From Bradyrhizobium sp. CCBAU 051011 (lineage in GTDB: Bacteria; Pseudomonadota; Alphaproteobacteria; Rhizobiales; Xanthobacteraceae): a stretch of 64,000 bases of DNA. Numbering within the stretch: the stretch's first letter is position 1; every line of letters begins with the position of its first letter. Of this stretch, positions 53,314 to 63,458 are shown one piece after another. The stretch lies in contig NZ_CP022222.1 in assembly GCF_009930815.1 (NCBI RefSeq), positions 7,296,501 through 7,360,500 of the forward strand, read 5' to 3'. The notes beneath the pieces are model-generated. The model saw only the letters and a program-made list of their open reading frames with translations. It was not told the origin of the DNA and searched no databases. Position numbers and translations under genes: made by a program.

Positions 53314-54594
53314 ATGACCGACCGTCTCCCGGGATTTTCGACCCTTGCCGTGCACGCCGGCGCGCAGCCCGACCCCACCACCGGCGCCCGGGTGACGCCG
53401 ATCTATCAAACCACGTCCTTTGTGTTCAACGACGCCGACCATGCCGCCTCGCTGTTCGGGCTACAGGCGTTCGGCAATATCTATACCCGCATCGGCAACC
53501 CGACCACGGCGGTGCTGGAAGAGCGAATTGCGGCGCTGGAAGGCGGCACCGCGGCGCTGGCGGTCGCCTCGGGACACGCCGCGCAGGTCGTCGTGCTGCA
53601 ACAGCTATTGATGCCGGGCGACGAGTTCATCGCCGCGCGAAAACTCTATGGCGGCTCGATCAACCAGTTCAACCATGCGTTCAAGAGCTTTGGCTGGAAC
53701 GTGGCGTGGGCTGACCCCGACGATATCGGCAGTTTCGAGCGCGCGGTGACGCCGCGCACCAAGGCGATCTTCATCGAATCGATCGCCAACCCCGCCGGCA
53801 GCATCACCGACATCGAGGCGATCGCCGAGGTGGCGCGCAAGGCCGGCGTGCCGCTGATCGTCGACAACACGCTGGCGACGCCGTATCTGATCCGCCCAAT
53901 CGATCATGGCGCCGACATCGTCGTGCACTCGCTGACGAAATTTCTGGGCGGCCACGGCAATTCGCTCGGCGGCATCATCGTCGATGCCGGCACCTTCGAC
54001 TGGTCGAAGGATAACAAGTATCCGATGTTGAACGAGCCGCGCCCGGAATATCACGGCATCCGTATCCAGGAGACGTTTGGCAATTTTGCCTTCGCGATTG
54101 CCTGCCGCGTGCTGGGCTTGCGCGACCTCGGCCCGGCGCTGTCGCCGTTCAACGCCTTCATGATCCTGACCGGGATCGAGACGCTGCCGCTGCGCATGCA
54201 GAAGCATTGCGAGAACGCCAAGGCGGTCGCGGAATTTCTTGCCGGTCATCCCGCGGTGGCGTCGGTGAACTATTCGGGCCTCGCCAGCGACAAGTACAAC
54301 AAGCTCGCGCGCAAATACGCGCCGAAGGGCGCCGGTGCGGTGTTCACCTTCAGCCTGAGGGGCGGCTACGACGCCGGCGTCAACCTGGTGTCGAACCTGA
54401 AACTGTTCTCGCACCTGGCAAATGTCGGCGACACCCGGTCGCTGGTGATTCACCCGGCATCGACCACGCACAGCCAACTCGACGACGAAGCCAAGGTGAG
54501 ATCCGGCGCCGCACCCGATGTCGTGCGCCTGTCGATCGGCATCGAGGACAAGGAAGACCTGATCGCGGATCTGGAGCAGGCGCTAAGCGCGTGA
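53314..54594 (+). CDS. metY: O-acetylhomoserine aminocarboxypropyltransferase (sulfhydrylase)
   Basis: A 426-residue PLP enzyme that makes homocysteine from O-acetylhomoserine and sulfide. The signature ALAVASGHAAQVVVLQQLL, DNTLATPYLIRPIDHGADIV and the Schiff-base Lys209 in VHSLTKFLGGHGNSLGG are present, with the C-terminal SLGDTRSL-like segment VGDTRSLVIHPASTTH. Length fits MetY rather than MetB. Stand-alone, downstream of a CoA-binding protein gene. Confidence 0.95.
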   Translation: MTDRLPGFSTLAVHAGAQPDPTTGARVTPIYQTTSFVFNDADHAASLFGLQAFGNIYTRIGNPTTAVLEERIAALEGGTAALAVASGHAAQVVVLQQLLMPGDEFIAARKLYGGSINQFNHAFKSFGWNVAWADPDDIGSFERAVTPRTKAIFIESIANPAGSITDIEAIAEVARKAGVPLIVDNTLATPYLIRPIDHGADIVVHSLTKFLGGHGNSLGGIIVDAGTFDWSKDNKYPMLNEPRPEYHGIRIQETFGNFAFAIACRVLGLRDLGPALSPFNAFMILTGIETLPLRMQKHCENAKAVAEFLAGHPAVASVNYSGLASDKYNKLARKYAPKGAGAVFTFSLRGGYDAGVNLVSNLKLFSHLANVGDTRSLVIHPASTTHSQLDDEAKVRSGAAPDVVRLSIGIEDKEDLIADLEQALSA

Positions 54595-54630
54595 TGGTTG
54601 CGGCGGCACGGAAGTGTCAGCAGAAAAACT

Positions 54631-54717
54631 CGTCATGCCCGGGCTTGTCCCGGGCATCCACGTCTTGGAAGCCGCCAAGGAAGGCGTGGATGGCCGAAAC
54701 AAGCCCGGCCATGACGG
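54631..54717. repeat. Palindromic intergenic repeat, family C
   Basis: Inverted ends CGTCATGCCCGGGCTTGT (54631-54648) and ACAAGCCCGGCCATGACG (54699-54716), with an inner GCATCCACG / CGTGGATGG pair. A transcript of it would fold as a long hairpin. Confidence 0.85.
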
Positions 54718-54803
54718 CGAACCTTCGAAATCACAAGCCTCTCGCTAACGCTCATTCCGGCATAGAGTGACGCTGAGCCGCCCTCGATGATTCGGAGCCA
54801 ACG

Positions 54804-55328
54804 ATGCTGCGCTGGATGACACCATTTCTGTTCGCGATTTTCGCGATCGGAACCGCTGCGGCCGCCGAAAGCCCCGGAGCGATGAAGCCCACCGATGGCC
54901 CAGCCGCAGCAAAGCCTGCCGACAGCCCTGACGTCGCCAAGCCCGCCGCCGACAGCCCGGCCGCGGCGAAGCGCGCCAAGGGCACCCCGGCCGCCAAGAG
55001 CGCCACGGTCCGCGCCGCTAGCAATCTGCCGCCGGGCTTGCCGCGCGCGCATTACAATTACCGCACCACGATTGCCCCGCCAGCAGCCCCTCTTTATGTG
55101 CGGCGCGGCCGCACCTTGGTGGTCGAAGAAGAGGTGTTGGTGCCGACCGGCATCAAGGCCTATGCGCCGCGCATCTTCGGCACACCGCTGCTGCCAGGCT
55201 CATCAACACTGCCCGGCTATTACGGGACCAGCCATTCCTACAGCTATGACGGCCCCTATTACGGCGGCCCCTATGAGCCGTATTGGAACCGCTTGCCATA
55301 TGCTTGCGGCGTGTACGGATATTGCTAA
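54804..55328 (+). CDS. Exported alanine/proline-rich hypothetical protein
   Basis: A 174-residue protein with a signal peptide (about 1-20, PFLFAIFAIGTAAA), a low-complexity segment of repeated AAKPADSP-like units (about 25-70), and a tyrosine/glycine-rich C-terminus (YGTSHSYSYDGPYYGGPYEP) with two cysteines near the end (CGVYGYC). It is probably periplasmic or surface-exposed. No family assignment. Confidence 0.75.
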   Translation: MLRWMTPFLFAIFAIGTAAAAESPGAMKPTDGPAAAKPADSPDVAKPAADSPAAAKRAKGTPAAKSATVRAASNLPPGLPRAHYNYRTTIAPPAAPLYVRRGRTLVVEEEVLVPTGIKAYAPRIFGTPLLPGSSTLPGYYGTSHSYSYDGPYYGGPYEPYWNRLPYACGVYGYC

Positions 55329-55364
55329 ACGCGCATCAGCCAATAACGGAGACGGACAACCGAC

Positions 55365-56321
55365 GTGGCAGGGGCACCGCGGAAAGTAAGCAAGACAGGC
55401 GCGGCCAATGCGATCACGGCGGACTTGGTCGCGGTTCTCGTCGCCGTCACGGACGGCGAGCCGAAGATCATGACCATCGCCAACGGCGGTGCGCTGCCGA
55501 GCGGCCCGTTCGAATTTGCGCACCGCTCGCTGCAGACGGGATTACGGGCGTGGGTCGAGGCGCAGACCGGCCATCCGCTCGGCTATGTCGAGCAGCTCTA
55601 CACTTTCGCCGATCGCGGGCGAGGCGGCCATGAGAAGTCGCTGCATTCGATCTCGATCAGCTATCTGGGGCTAACCCGCGAAGACAAGGTCGGTCAGGGT
55701 TTTCAGGCGCATTGGTCCGGCTGGTACGAATATTGTCCGTGGGAGGACCAGCGGGCCGGCCTCCCCGCTTCGCTGGCGAAGACATTGGCATCGCGGCTGC
55801 GGGCGTGGGCAAAATCCGCCGAGACTACGGCCCTGCAGCGCGAACGCTGGCAGCGCGCCGCGATTACCTTCGGCCTCGACGAGCGCGACTGGAATGAGGA
55901 ACTGGTGCTGCAGCGCTATGAGTTGCTCTATGAAGCCGGCCTGATTCCAGAAGCGGCGCGCGACCGCCGCAACGCTTCAGCGGTCATTCCCGGCCGCCCG
56001 ATGACCGGAGATCATCGCCGCATTCTCGCCACCGGGATCGCGCGGCTGCGCGCCAAGATCAAATACCGTCCCGTGGTGTTCGAGCTGATGCCGGCGGAAT
56101 TCACCCTGCTGCAATTGCAACGCAGCGTTGAGGCGCTTGCAGGCCGCCTGGTGCACAAGCAGAATTTTCGTCGCCTGATCGAGCAGCAACAACTCGTTCA
56201 GGAAACTGGCGCAATCGCCGCCGACACCGTCGGCCGTCCCGCCAAATTATTCCGGTTCCGCCATGGCGTGCTGGCGGAACGGGCAGTCGTCGGAACCAAG
56301 CTCCCGCTATCGCGCACTTGA
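55365..56321 (+). CDS. nrtR: NrtR-type transcriptional regulator (Nudix plus winged helix)
   Basis: A 318-residue protein. A Nudix-like domain (about 20-150) contains YVEQLYTFADRGRGGHEKSL and HSISISYLGL, but the catalytic Nudix box is not intact. The C-terminal half is a winged helix domain (KYRPVVFELMPAEFTLLQLQ and LFRFRHGVLAER). NrtR proteins sense ADP-ribose, a product of NAD turnover, and repress NAD genes. The placement immediately before nadA, with a palindrome over the nadA ribosome binding site, supports this role. Start is the GTG at 55365. Confidence 0.88.
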   Translation: MAGAPRKVSKTGAANAITADLVAVLVAVTDGEPKIMTIANGGALPSGPFEFAHRSLQTGLRAWVEAQTGHPLGYVEQLYTFADRGRGGHEKSLHSISISYLGLTREDKVGQGFQAHWSGWYEYCPWEDQRAGLPASLAKTLASRLRAWAKSAETTALQRERWQRAAITFGLDERDWNEELVLQRYELLYEAGLIPEAARDRRNASAVIPGRPMTGDHRRILATGIARLRAKIKYRPVVFELMPAEFTLLQLQRSVEALAGRLVHKQNFRRLIEQQQLVQETGAIAADTVGRPAKLFRFRHGVLAERAVVGTKLPLSRT

Positions 56322-56348
56322 CTTCGATTATGCTCAGGATAAGTATAA
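56318..56348 (+). promoter_or_regulatory. Possible nadABC promoter
   Basis: TTGACT at 56318-56323 resembles a -35 box, and GTATAA at 56343-56348 could be a -10, though the 19-base spacing is a little long. TTATGCT / AGTATAA around 56328-56348 is a second, imperfect palindrome related to the operator. Confidence 0.4.
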
Positions 56349-56355
56349 GCCAGGA

Positions 56356-56374
56356 TATACTCAAGGAGAGTATA
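56356..56374 (+). promoter_or_regulatory. NrtR operator over the nadA ribosome binding site
   Basis: TATACTC (56356-56362) and GAGTATA (56368-56374) are perfect inverted repeats with a 5-base spacer AAGGA. The spacer and right arm include the Shine-Dalgarno AAGGAG, so repressor binding would block both transcription and, by position, access to the start at 56376. Confidence 0.75.
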
Positions 56375-56375
56375 A

Positions 56376-57362
56376 ATGGTCAGCTTCAGCTCCCCCGCGC
56401 TCGCGCGCGTCTCGCCGCTTTACGACCGGATCAAACGGATCATCCCGCCGCCTGAATGGGCGGTTTTTGCCGAGGATGTCGACGCCATTCTCGACCTGAA
56501 GCGAAGCCGCAACGCCGTTATCCTCGCGCATAATTACCAGACGCCTGAAATCTTCCACGGTGTCGCCGACATCGTCGGCGACAGCCTGCTGCTGGCGCGC
56601 GAAGCCACCAAGGTCGATGCCGACGTCATCGTGCTGGCCGGCGTGCACTTCATGGCCGAGACTGCCAAGCTGCTGAACCCGGAAAAGACCGTGCTGATCC
56701 CCGACCTCGCGGCGGGCTGTTCGCTGGCAGACTCCATCACCGCGCAGGACGTGCGGCTGATGCGGCAGCGCTATCCCGGCGTCCCCGTCGTCACCTATGT
56801 CAACACGTCGGTGGCGGTGAAAGCGGAATCCGATATCTGCTGCACCTCCGGCAACGCGCTCAAGGTCGTGGAGTCGCTCGGCGTCGAACGCGTCATCATG
56901 CTGCCGGATGAATATCTGGCGCAGAACATTGCCGCGCAGACGAACGTGAAGATCATCGCATGGAAGGGCCATTGCGAGGTGCACGAGCTGTTCACGGCGT
57001 CCGACGTCCGGCAACTGCGGGAGAATCACCCTGATGTGACCATCCTGGCGCATCCGGAGTGCCCGCCCGAAGTGGTCGCGGAAGCCGATTTCTCCGGCTC
57101 TACGGCGGCGATGTCCGATTTCGTCGGCAAGCAGCGGCCGCCCCGCGTGGTGCTGCTGACGGAATGCTCGATGAGCGACAACGTCGCGGTGCTCCACCCC
57201 GATGTGGAGTTCATCCGGCCCTGCAATCTCTGCCCGCACATGAAGCGGATCACGCTGAAGAACATCCGCCACGCGCTGGAGAGTGGTCAGCACGAAGTGA
57301 CGATCGATCCCGCGATCGCTGCGCCGGCCCGGCGCGCGGTGGAAAGGATGCTGGCGATATGA
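56376..57362 (+). CDS. nadA: Quinolinate synthase
   Basis: A 328-residue [4Fe-4S] enzyme that condenses iminoaspartate with dihydroxyacetone phosphate to quinolinate. Cluster ligands are in [27 protein letters not shown] and [15 protein letters not shown]. The N-terminal domain contains [20 protein letters not shown] and [15 protein letters not shown]. It overlaps nadB by four bases. First gene of the de novo NAD operon under the NrtR operator. Confidence 0.98.
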   Translation: MVSFSSPALARVSPLYDRIKRIIPPPEWAVFAEDVDAILDLKRSRNAVILAHNYQTPEIFHGVADIVGDSLLLAREATKVDADVIVLAGVHFMAETAKLLNPEKTVLIPDLAAGCSLADSITAQDVRLMRQRYPGVPVVTYVNTSVAVKAESDICCTSGNALKVVESLGVERVIMLPDEYLAQNIAAQTNVKIIAWKGHCEVHELFTASDVRQLRENHPDVTILAHPECPPEVVAEADFSGSTAAMSDFVGKQRPPRVVLLTECSMSDNVAVLHPDVEFIRPCNLCPHMKRITLKNIRHALESGQHEVTIDPAIAAPARRAVERMLAI

Positions 57363-58912
57363 GCATGGATATCTCAGCGCTCGCCGGCCGTCCCGTCATC
57401 ATCGGCGGCGGGGCCGCCGGGTTGATGACGGCGCTGCAGACGGCGCCCGAGCCTGTGGTGCTGTTGTCAAAGGCACCGCTGGGCGCCGAAGCCTCCAGTC
57501 TGTGGGCGCAAGGCGGATTGGCCGCCGCGATGGGCGGAGACGATGCACCTGCCCTGCATCTCGGCGACACGCTGGCGGCAGGCGCAGGTCTCTGCGACGA
57601 AGCCATTGCAAGCCGGATCGTCCACGCGGCCCCCGCGGCAGTCGAACACCTCGCCAGACTTGGCGTCGCCTTCGACCGCCGACCCGATGGCGAATGGCGG
57701 TTGGGCCTGGAGGCCGCGCACAGCCGCAACCGGATCGTGCACGCCACCGGCGACGGCACCGGGCGCGAGATCATGCGGGCGCTAATTTCAGCCGTGCGCC
57801 GCTGCCCGTCCATCAGTCTCCTTGAGGGAGCCGAGGCGCGGAGCCTGATCGTCGAGGACAATGCCATCAAGGGCGTCGTTGCGGTGAACGCACAGGGGCC
57901 GTTGACTATCATTACCGGCCGCGTCGTGATCGCGACGGGCGGAATCGGTGGGCTGTTTTTGGATAGTACCAACCCGGCCGGTTGCTTCGGCCAGGGGCTT
58001 GCGCTGGCGGCACGCGCGGGCGCAAAACTCTCCGATCTCGAATTCGTCCAGTTTCACCCGACCGCCTTCGACGGCCCGTCGCGTCCGATGCCGCTGGTGA
58101 CCGAGGCCGTGCGCGGCGACGGCGCGATCCTGATCGACGATACCGGACAGCGCTTCATGGCGGACCAGCCAGGTGCCGAACTCGCGCCCCGCGACATCGT
58201 CGCCCGCGCAGTCTGGCGCCGCCGCGCCGAGGGACATCGCGTCTTTCTCGACGCGCGCAAACATCCCGGACAGGAATTTGCAAAACGCTATCCCGTCATC
58301 TCCGCGTTCTGCAAGATGGCCGGGATCGATCCCGCGACCGATCCGATCCCGGTGAGGCCAGCGGTGCACTACCACATGGGCGGTATCGCCGTGGATATCG
58401 AGGGCCGCAGCACCATGACCGGTCTCTGGGCCTGCGGCGAAGTCAGCCGCACCGGGCTGCACGGCGCCAACCGGCTCGCCAGCAACTCGCTGATGGAAGC
58501 GATTGTCTGCGCACAATGGGTCGCCGAGAGCGTACGGGCTGCAAGCTGTGGCCCGCTCAAGGCACGCACCGCCGACACACCTCCGCCCGCATCCGATCCG
58601 TCGGCTGTGCGGCCGATCCTGTCGCAAGGTCTCGGTGTGCTCCGTGACCGGCACGGCATCGAACGCGCAATCCGCGGCCTCTATCCGCTCGCCAACGGCA
58701 GAAGTGCAGCTTCCGATCCCGCCCTGGTCGGATTGATGATCGCAGTCGCGGCCTGGCGGCGCGAGGAAAGCCGCGGCGGGCATTTTCGCAACGACTTCCC
58801 CGATGCCCTGCCTTCGGCCGTGCCTTCATCCATCTCGCTCGTGGAAGCGCTCGATGCCGCCCGCGACATCATTGAAACCGGATCCCTGTCTGTCGGGAGT
58901 GCCCAGCCGTGA
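57359..58912 (+). CDS. nadB: L-aspartate oxidase
   Basis: A 517-residue FAD enzyme producing iminoaspartate for NadA. FAD motif [15 protein letters not shown], the [19 protein letters not shown] segment, the substrate-binding [14 protein letters not shown] and [19 protein letters not shown], and [20 protein letters not shown] are typical of the succinate dehydrogenase/L-aspartate oxidase family. The start ATG at 57359 overlaps the nadA stop codon, and the stop overlaps nadC. Confidence 0.98.
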   Translation: MSMDISALAGRPVIIGGGAAGLMTALQTAPEPVVLLSKAPLGAEASSLWAQGGLAAAMGGDDAPALHLGDTLAAGAGLCDEAIASRIVHAAPAAVEHLARLGVAFDRRPDGEWRLGLEAAHSRNRIVHATGDGTGREIMRALISAVRRCPSISLLEGAEARSLIVEDNAIKGVVAVNAQGPLTIITGRVVIATGGIGGLFLDSTNPAGCFGQGLALAARAGAKLSDLEFVQFHPTAFDGPSRPMPLVTEAVRGDGAILIDDTGQRFMADQPGAELAPRDIVARAVWRRRAEGHRVFLDARKHPGQEFAKRYPVISAFCKMAGIDPATDPIPVRPAVHYHMGGIAVDIEGRSTMTGLWACGEVSRTGLHGANRLASNSLMEAIVCAQWVAESVRAASCGPLKARTADTPPPASDPSAVRPILSQGLGVLRDRHGIERAIRGLYPLANGRSAASDPALVGLMIAVAAWRREESRGGHFRNDFPDALPSAVPSSISLVEALDAARDIIETGSLSVGSAQP

Positions 58913-59778
58913 CCCTCACGCCCCTTCTGCCGCTCATGTACGAGCCGCTGGTTCGAACCGCCCTACTCGAAGATCTCGGACGCGCAGGAGATATCACGGC
59001 CGATGCAATTGTCCCGGCCGACAGGCGCGCCTCGCTGGTGTTACGCGCGCGCCAGCCCGGCGTCGTGGCAGGGCTCGACATCGCGCGCTGTGCATTTCAA
59101 TTCGTCAATCCCGCAATCCAGCTCGCTGCGGAGCGGCCTGACGGCAGCGTGGTGGCGCCGGGCGATGTGATCGCCGCCATCGAGGGCCCGGCACGCGGGC
59201 TATTGACCGGCGAGCGGACGGCCCTGAATTTTCTCTGCCATCTCAGCGGCGTCGCGACCGCGACGGCCTCGCTGGTATCGGCAGCGCAAGGCACCAAGGC
59301 GCGCATCGTCTGCACCCGCAAGACCACGCCCGGATTGCGCACGCTGGAAAAATACGCCGTCCGCGCCGGTGGCGGCAGCAATCACCGCTTCGGCCTCGAC
59401 GACGCCATTCTGATCAAGGACAACCACATCGCGCTGGCCGGTGACGTCAGAACCGCGATCGAGCGCGCAAAGGCGCATGCCGGCCACCTTGTCAAGATCG
59501 AGGTCGAGGTCGATACCCTGTCGCAGCTCGAACAGGCCCTTGCGATTGGCGTGGACGCCGTGCTGCTCGACAACATGACGGTCGAGGAATTGCGGAAGGC
59601 GGTGGCGATGACCGGCGGCCGGGCCATCACTGAAGCCTCCGGCCGCATCACGGTCGAGACCGCCAGGGCGATCGCCGCGACCGGCGTCGACCTGATTTCG
59701 GCAGGCTGGCTGACGCACAGCTCCGCCGCGCTCGATATCGGGCTCGACTATCTCGAACTCAATCGGCAGGCAGCTTAG
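58909..59778 (+). CDS. nadC: Nicotinate-nucleotide pyrophosphorylase (carboxylating)
   Basis: A 289-residue enzyme that converts quinolinate and PRPP to nicotinate mononucleotide with loss of CO2. RTALLEDLGRAGDITADAIV, ERTALNFLCHLSGVATATA, CTRKTTPGLRTLEKYAV, GGGSNHRFGLDDAILIKDNH and VEVDTLSQLEQAL are all conserved. The GTG at 58909 overlaps the nadB stop by four bases; an alternative ATG lies at 58936. Last gene of nadABC. Confidence 0.98.
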   Translation: MTLTPLLPLMYEPLVRTALLEDLGRAGDITADAIVPADRRASLVLRARQPGVVAGLDIARCAFQFVNPAIQLAAERPDGSVVAPGDVIAAIEGPARGLLTGERTALNFLCHLSGVATATASLVSAAQGTKARIVCTRKTTPGLRTLEKYAVRAGGGSNHRFGLDDAILIKDNHIALAGDVRTAIERAKAHAGHLVKIEVEVDTLSQLEQALAIGVDAVLLDNMTVEELRKAVAMTGGRAITEASGRITVETARAIAATGVDLISAGWLTHSSAALDIGLDYLELNRQAA

Positions 59779-59789
59779 CTATCGGCGGG

Positions 59790-60602
59790 CTATTCGGCCG
59801 CCCGCATCGCGGCCTTGTCCTCGCGCATCAGGCGGCTGTTGCGCTGGAACACCGAATAGGTGGCGAAGACAAACAGGATCACCAGTCCCTGGATCGACAG
59901 CGCCTCCATGGACGGATTGAGGCCGATCGCGGTCAGGAACGCCGAGCCCTTGACTTCGGTGACCGTGATGATCGCCTGTTCCTGGAATTCCTGCACCGCC
60001 TCGCCGATGAACTTGATCGCCATCACGAACAGGAACGCCGAGGTGATGATGAACAGCGGCCGCAGCGGCAGCTTTCGCGCAATCAGGTTGATGAAATAGA
60101 ATAGCACTGCAAGGCCCGCCGTCGCGGCGGCAAGGCCGGCGAACAGCCCCGCGCTCCAGCCGCCTTCGGTCGTCGCGAGTGCGTTGATGAACAGCACGGT
60201 TTCGGCGCCCTCGCGGAACACCGCGAGGAAGGCCAGCGCGCCGATCGCCCATACCGTGTCCTGCGACAGCGCCTGGTCCGCCTTCTGGGCGAGATATTCC
60301 TGCCAGCCGCGCGGATCCTGCTTCACCATCAGCCAGCCGCTGACATAGAGCATCAGGCCGGCGGCGAAGAGAATGATGACGCCTTCGAGAACGTCACTGT
60401 GATCGCCCGAATTCAGCACCGCGAACAGCCAGGCGGCGATGAAGCTGGCGCCTACGGCCGCGAGCGCGCCGCCATACAGCGCCTTAATGCGATGACCGGC
60501 GCCGGCTTTAGTCAGATAGCCGGCGAGTGCTGCGATCACCAGCATGGCTTCGAGCCCCTCGCGGAGCAGGATGACGGCGGCCTGGACGAATGCTGATGAC
60601 AT
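59790..60602 (-). CDS. FTR1 family iron permease
   Basis: A 270-residue membrane protein with seven helices. The two REGLE-type iron motifs are present: ILLREGLEAMLVIAAL (residues about 11-26) and FREGAETVLFINAL (about 130-143). It imports Fe, as in EfeU, normally with an oxidase partner (EfeO/EfeB), which is not seen here. It ends 12 bases from the convergent nadC stop. Upstream is a T-rich stretch (60617-60633) and a partial TTAGAA motif that I could not assign to an Irr site. Confidence 0.9.
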   Translation of the reverse strand: MSSAFVQAAVILLREGLEAMLVIAALAGYLTKAGAGHRIKALYGGALAAVGASFIAAWLFAVLNSGDHSDVLEGVIILFAAGLMLYVSGWLMVKQDPRGWQEYLAQKADQALSQDTVWAIGALAFLAVFREGAETVLFINALATTEGGWSAGLFAGLAAATAGLAVLFYFINLIARKLPLRPLFIITSAFLFVMAIKFIGEAVQEFQEQAIITVTEVKGSAFLTAIGLNPSMEALSIQGLVILFVFATYSVFQRNSRLMREDKAAMRAAE

Positions 60603-60746
60603 GGAACGGGATCCGTTTTTTGTTTCGTTTTATCGTCCAGACCATCCAAGTAAAGCGGCCGGGCCCCACACAAAAGCGTCAGGGCGCGAGAAAGCCCCGC
60701 AAATTGAGCACTTCCGAAAAGTGCGGCAGATTAGAATCGCTCAATT

Positions 60747-61838
60747 TCAGCCGGGCTGCCCGAGCGGTAGCACCAGTTTCCGCTGGTCGGACTCGGTACG
60801 GCGCGCAACCAGACGCTCGGTCTGCAGGACGGCGAGCGTCAGCACCACGATCGCGACCGCCTGATGCCCCAGCGCCAGGTCGATCGGCACCTGATGCAGC
60901 AGCGTGAGGATGCCGAGCACAGCTTGCAGCATGATCGCCGCGACCAGCGACCAGGCGCCGCCAATGATGGCCGCTCCGGCGCGCGAGCGAACCGCGTCAA
61001 CCGCATGCCACAGCGCCAGTGCCAGCAGCGCATAGGCCGTCATGCGATGTTCGAACTGCACGGTGAGTGTGTTGTCGAACAGATTGCGCCACCACGGCTC
61101 CTCGAACCAAAGCCGCGCCGCCGACGGAATGAACGCGCCGTCGATCTCTGGCCAGGTGTTGTACACCCTGCCCGCCCGCAGCCCCGCGACCAGTGCGCCC
61201 AAATAAAGCTGGACGAACGTCACGGCGAGCAAGGCCACCCCGGAGACCTTCAGCCGCATGGGGAAAGCGGGCTGCGGACGCGAGGTCATCCGCCGCAGCG
61301 TCCAGACGATCGACGCGAAGATGATCAGCGCCAGCACCAGATGCGTCGCCAGACGATACTGCGAGACCTCGGTCCGCTGCGAGAGGCCCGACGCGACCAT
61401 CCACCAGCCGACCGCGCCCTGCAGCGCGCCCAGGCCGAAGATCAGCCACAGCCGCTTTTTCAATTCGGCGCTGAACACGCCGCGCCAGAGGAAGTACAGG
61501 AACGGCAGCAGGTAGACCACGCCGATCACGCGCCCGAGCAGGCGGTGGCTCCACTCCCACCAGAAGATGGTCTTGAACTCCGCAAGGCTCATGCCGGCGT
61601 TGAGCTCGCGGTATTGCGGGATGGCCTTGTAGCCTTCAAACGCCTGCGCCCATTGCGCCTCGTTAAGCGGCGGCAGCGTGCCGGTAACCGGCTTCCACTC
61701 GACGATCGACAATCCGGATTCGGTCAGCCGCGTGGCGCCGCCGACCAGCACCATGATGGCGATCAGCGCGGCGACCACGATCAGCCACCATCTGACGGCG
61801 GTGGCATGCGCGGCCTGCGGTGTGGAACTAGCGGTCAT
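60747..61838 (-). CDS. ctaA: Heme A synthase (COX15/CtaA family)
   Basis: A 363-residue membrane enzyme that hydroxylates heme O to heme A for cytochrome aa3 oxidase. The eight-helix layout contains the conserved heme-ligand histidines in [48 protein letters not shown] and [33 protein letters not shown] is the family signature. ATG 61838 is chosen as start of the standard N-terminus; longer frames add unrelated residues. Confidence 0.96.
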   Translation of the reverse strand: MTASSTPQAAHATAVRWWLIVVAALIAIMVLVGGATRLTESGLSIVEWKPVTGTLPPLNEAQWAQAFEGYKAIPQYRELNAGMSLAEFKTIFWWEWSHRLLGRVIGVVYLLPFLYFLWRGVFSAELKKRLWLIFGLGALQGAVGWWMVASGLSQRTEVSQYRLATHLVLALIIFASIVWTLRRMTSRPQPAFPMRLKVSGVALLAVTFVQLYLGALVAGLRAGRVYNTWPEIDGAFIPSAARLWFEEPWWRNLFDNTLTVQFEHRMTAYALLALALWHAVDAVRSRAGAAIIGGAWSLVAAIMLQAVLGILTLLHQVPIDLALGHQAVAIVVLTLAVLQTERLVARRTESDQRKLVLPLGQPG

Positions 61839-61968
61839 AAAACCCGTCTTAAAGCTCGTCCTAAAGGCCGTCCTGGCTTGCCCCGAAGGCGCGCTTGATT
61901 GAATTGGTGCGCCCCTTATAGTCCGCCCCTTCCCGCGCGCAACCCGCCACGAACCTGACATATCCGCC

Positions 61969-62178
61969 ATGACGATACGCACCCGCAAATTCTTCGGAAC
62001 CATCGCCCTGCTGGTGCTGGTCGTGGTGTGGTCGCTAGTGGGCATGACCATCGCCCAGACGCCGTGGCTGGCCAGTTCGGGCCTTCTGCAGGCAATCTTC
62101 TATGTCGTGGCCGGCCTTGGATGGGTGCTGCCGGCGATGCCGATCGTGAGCTGGATGTCGCGGCCCGATCGCGCCTAG
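61969..62178 (+). CDS. DUF2842 family small membrane protein
   Basis: A 69-residue protein with two helices ([20 protein letters not shown] and [19 protein letters not shown]), a basic start MTIRTRK and a short tail. DUF2842 proteins are found next to heme or cytochrome oxidase genes in alphaproteobacteria; here it is divergent from ctaA. Its TAG stop codon coincides with the start of a family G palindrome. Confidence 0.85.
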   Translation: MTIRTRKFFGTIALLVLVVVWSLVGMTIAQTPWLASSGLLQAIFYVVAGLGWVLPAMPIVSWMSRPDRA

Positions 62179-62280
62179 AGCATTATCGGTTCTGATTTGA
62201 TCAGAACCGATGCTCTAGATTCTTGTTTTGACGCGTTTTCTTCACGCGAACCGGTATCCACTTCGCTTGAAAACGCTTTA
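62176..62280. repeat. Palindromic repeat, family G
   Basis: TAGAGCATTATCGGTTCTGA ... TCAGAACCGATGCTCTA forms a long hairpin (62176-62196 with 62200-62217, loop TTG), followed by a tail TTTTGACGCGTTTTCTTCAC and GCTTGAAAACGCTTTA. It provides the stop codon of the gene on each side. Confidence 0.9.
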
Positions 62281-63396
62281 GACCCAATTGTCACGGGTAG
62301 GCCGGATCGCGGGAAACATCATCCCCGACAGCATCACCCGCATCATGCGCAGCGAACCCTGCCGTCCGTTCCAGGCGATCCGCGGCAGCGCGTGCAGATT
62401 GGAATATCCCCTGGCCTCGACGATGCCCGGGATGGTCGATACCGCGCTGGCGAAACCGGCCTCCTGCCCCATGACCACATGCTCCCGCCGCCAGGACTGC
62501 CGGTCGCCGAACGGATAGGCGAAATGCTTGACGGGGCGGCGCAAGGCGGTCTCGGCGACCGCCTTTCCCATCGTCATCTCGCGCTGCGCGTCCGCCCCTT
62601 TCAGGTTCGACAGCGCGGCATAGTTCACTGTCGCGCTGCCGATCGTCACCAGCGGATCGGCGGCGAGTTTCGCCAGATCGTCCCAGTCCATCGACGCCGC
62701 GCGCGACAGCGCCGCAAGATCGACGGAGTAGCGCGTGCAGAGGTCGTGGATTGCGAACGAAAGATCCGGCGGCGGCAGCGTCCGCAGCCAGCTCGCCAGA
62801 AATTCGAAAGTGTCATACTTCTCGACCGTGCTACCCGTTGCGAAACGCCGCTCCCTGCGGTCGATCACCAGGCTGATGCGCTCCTCGCGCGCGATCATCT
62901 CTTCGAGCGCGAGCCACCAAGCTTCACCAATTCCATCCGGAAACGCGGTCGGCAGGTAGACGGTAAAGGGCACGCCGTGCTTTGCCAGCACCGGATAGGC
63001 CTGCGTGATCACATCCTTGCAGCCGCCATCGAAGGTCAGGCAGGCAAATCGATTGGCTTTCGGCAGCGTGACCGCCCGCCGGCACACTTCGTCCATCGTG
63101 ACCAGATCGAAGTTCCAGCGCTTCAGTGCACGGATTGCCCGGTCGAGAAATTGCGGCGTGATTTCACGCCACCGGTTGGGCTGGAACGGTGAGGAATCGC
63201 GCGGACGCACGCGCTCGAACCGCAAAATGGCGCCGGCGCCCCCGGTTTGCCGCTGCTTCAGCCTGAAATAGCCGCTGAAATAGCCGAGCTCCATCCGGGC
63301 CCGCTGCAAGATTCCGATATCCGACGCCAACGTCCCGCCCTCACTCACGGGTCGCGCTGCCCCGCCGCGCCCGATTGTATTACCCTTTGTTGACAT
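62278..63396 (-). CDS. Polysaccharide deacetylase family protein
   Basis: A 372-residue NodB-like carbohydrate esterase. The metal-binding aspartate motif is FACLTFDGGCKDVITQAYPV (usually TFDDG, here TFDGG), and the second motif with HxxxH near VKHFAYPFGDRQSW is only partly visible. No signal peptide is obvious. The ATG at 63396 has AGGGAA upstream. It is divergent from a GNAT gene, suggesting a capsule or cell-wall polysaccharide locus that continues beyond the window. Confidence 0.85.
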   Translation of the reverse strand: MSTKGNTIGRGGAARPVSEGGTLASDIGILQRARMELGYFSGYFRLKQRQTGGAGAILRFERVRPRDSSPFQPNRWREITPQFLDRAIRALKRWNFDLVTMDEVCRRAVTLPKANRFACLTFDGGCKDVITQAYPVLAKHGVPFTVYLPTAFPDGIGEAWWLALEEMIAREERISLVIDRRERRFATGSTVEKYDTFEFLASWLRTLPPPDLSFAIHDLCTRYSVDLAALSRAASMDWDDLAKLAADPLVTIGSATVNYAALSNLKGADAQREMTMGKAVAETALRRPVKHFAYPFGDRQSWRREHVVMGQEAGFASAVSTIPGIVEARGYSNLHALPRIAWNGRQGSLRMMRVMLSGMMFPAIRPTRDNWV

Positions 63397-63458
63397 TTCC
63401 CTGCGAAGGTCGGCCAACGCCAAAATAGTAAACAATTTCATATAGCACGGGCTTTGCG

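Noticed and set aside
60724..60742. Possible Irr/ICE iron-response site upstream of the FTR1 gene
   Set aside because: TTAGAATCGCTCAATTT matches one half of such a motif, but the second half diverges; not enough to claim a site.
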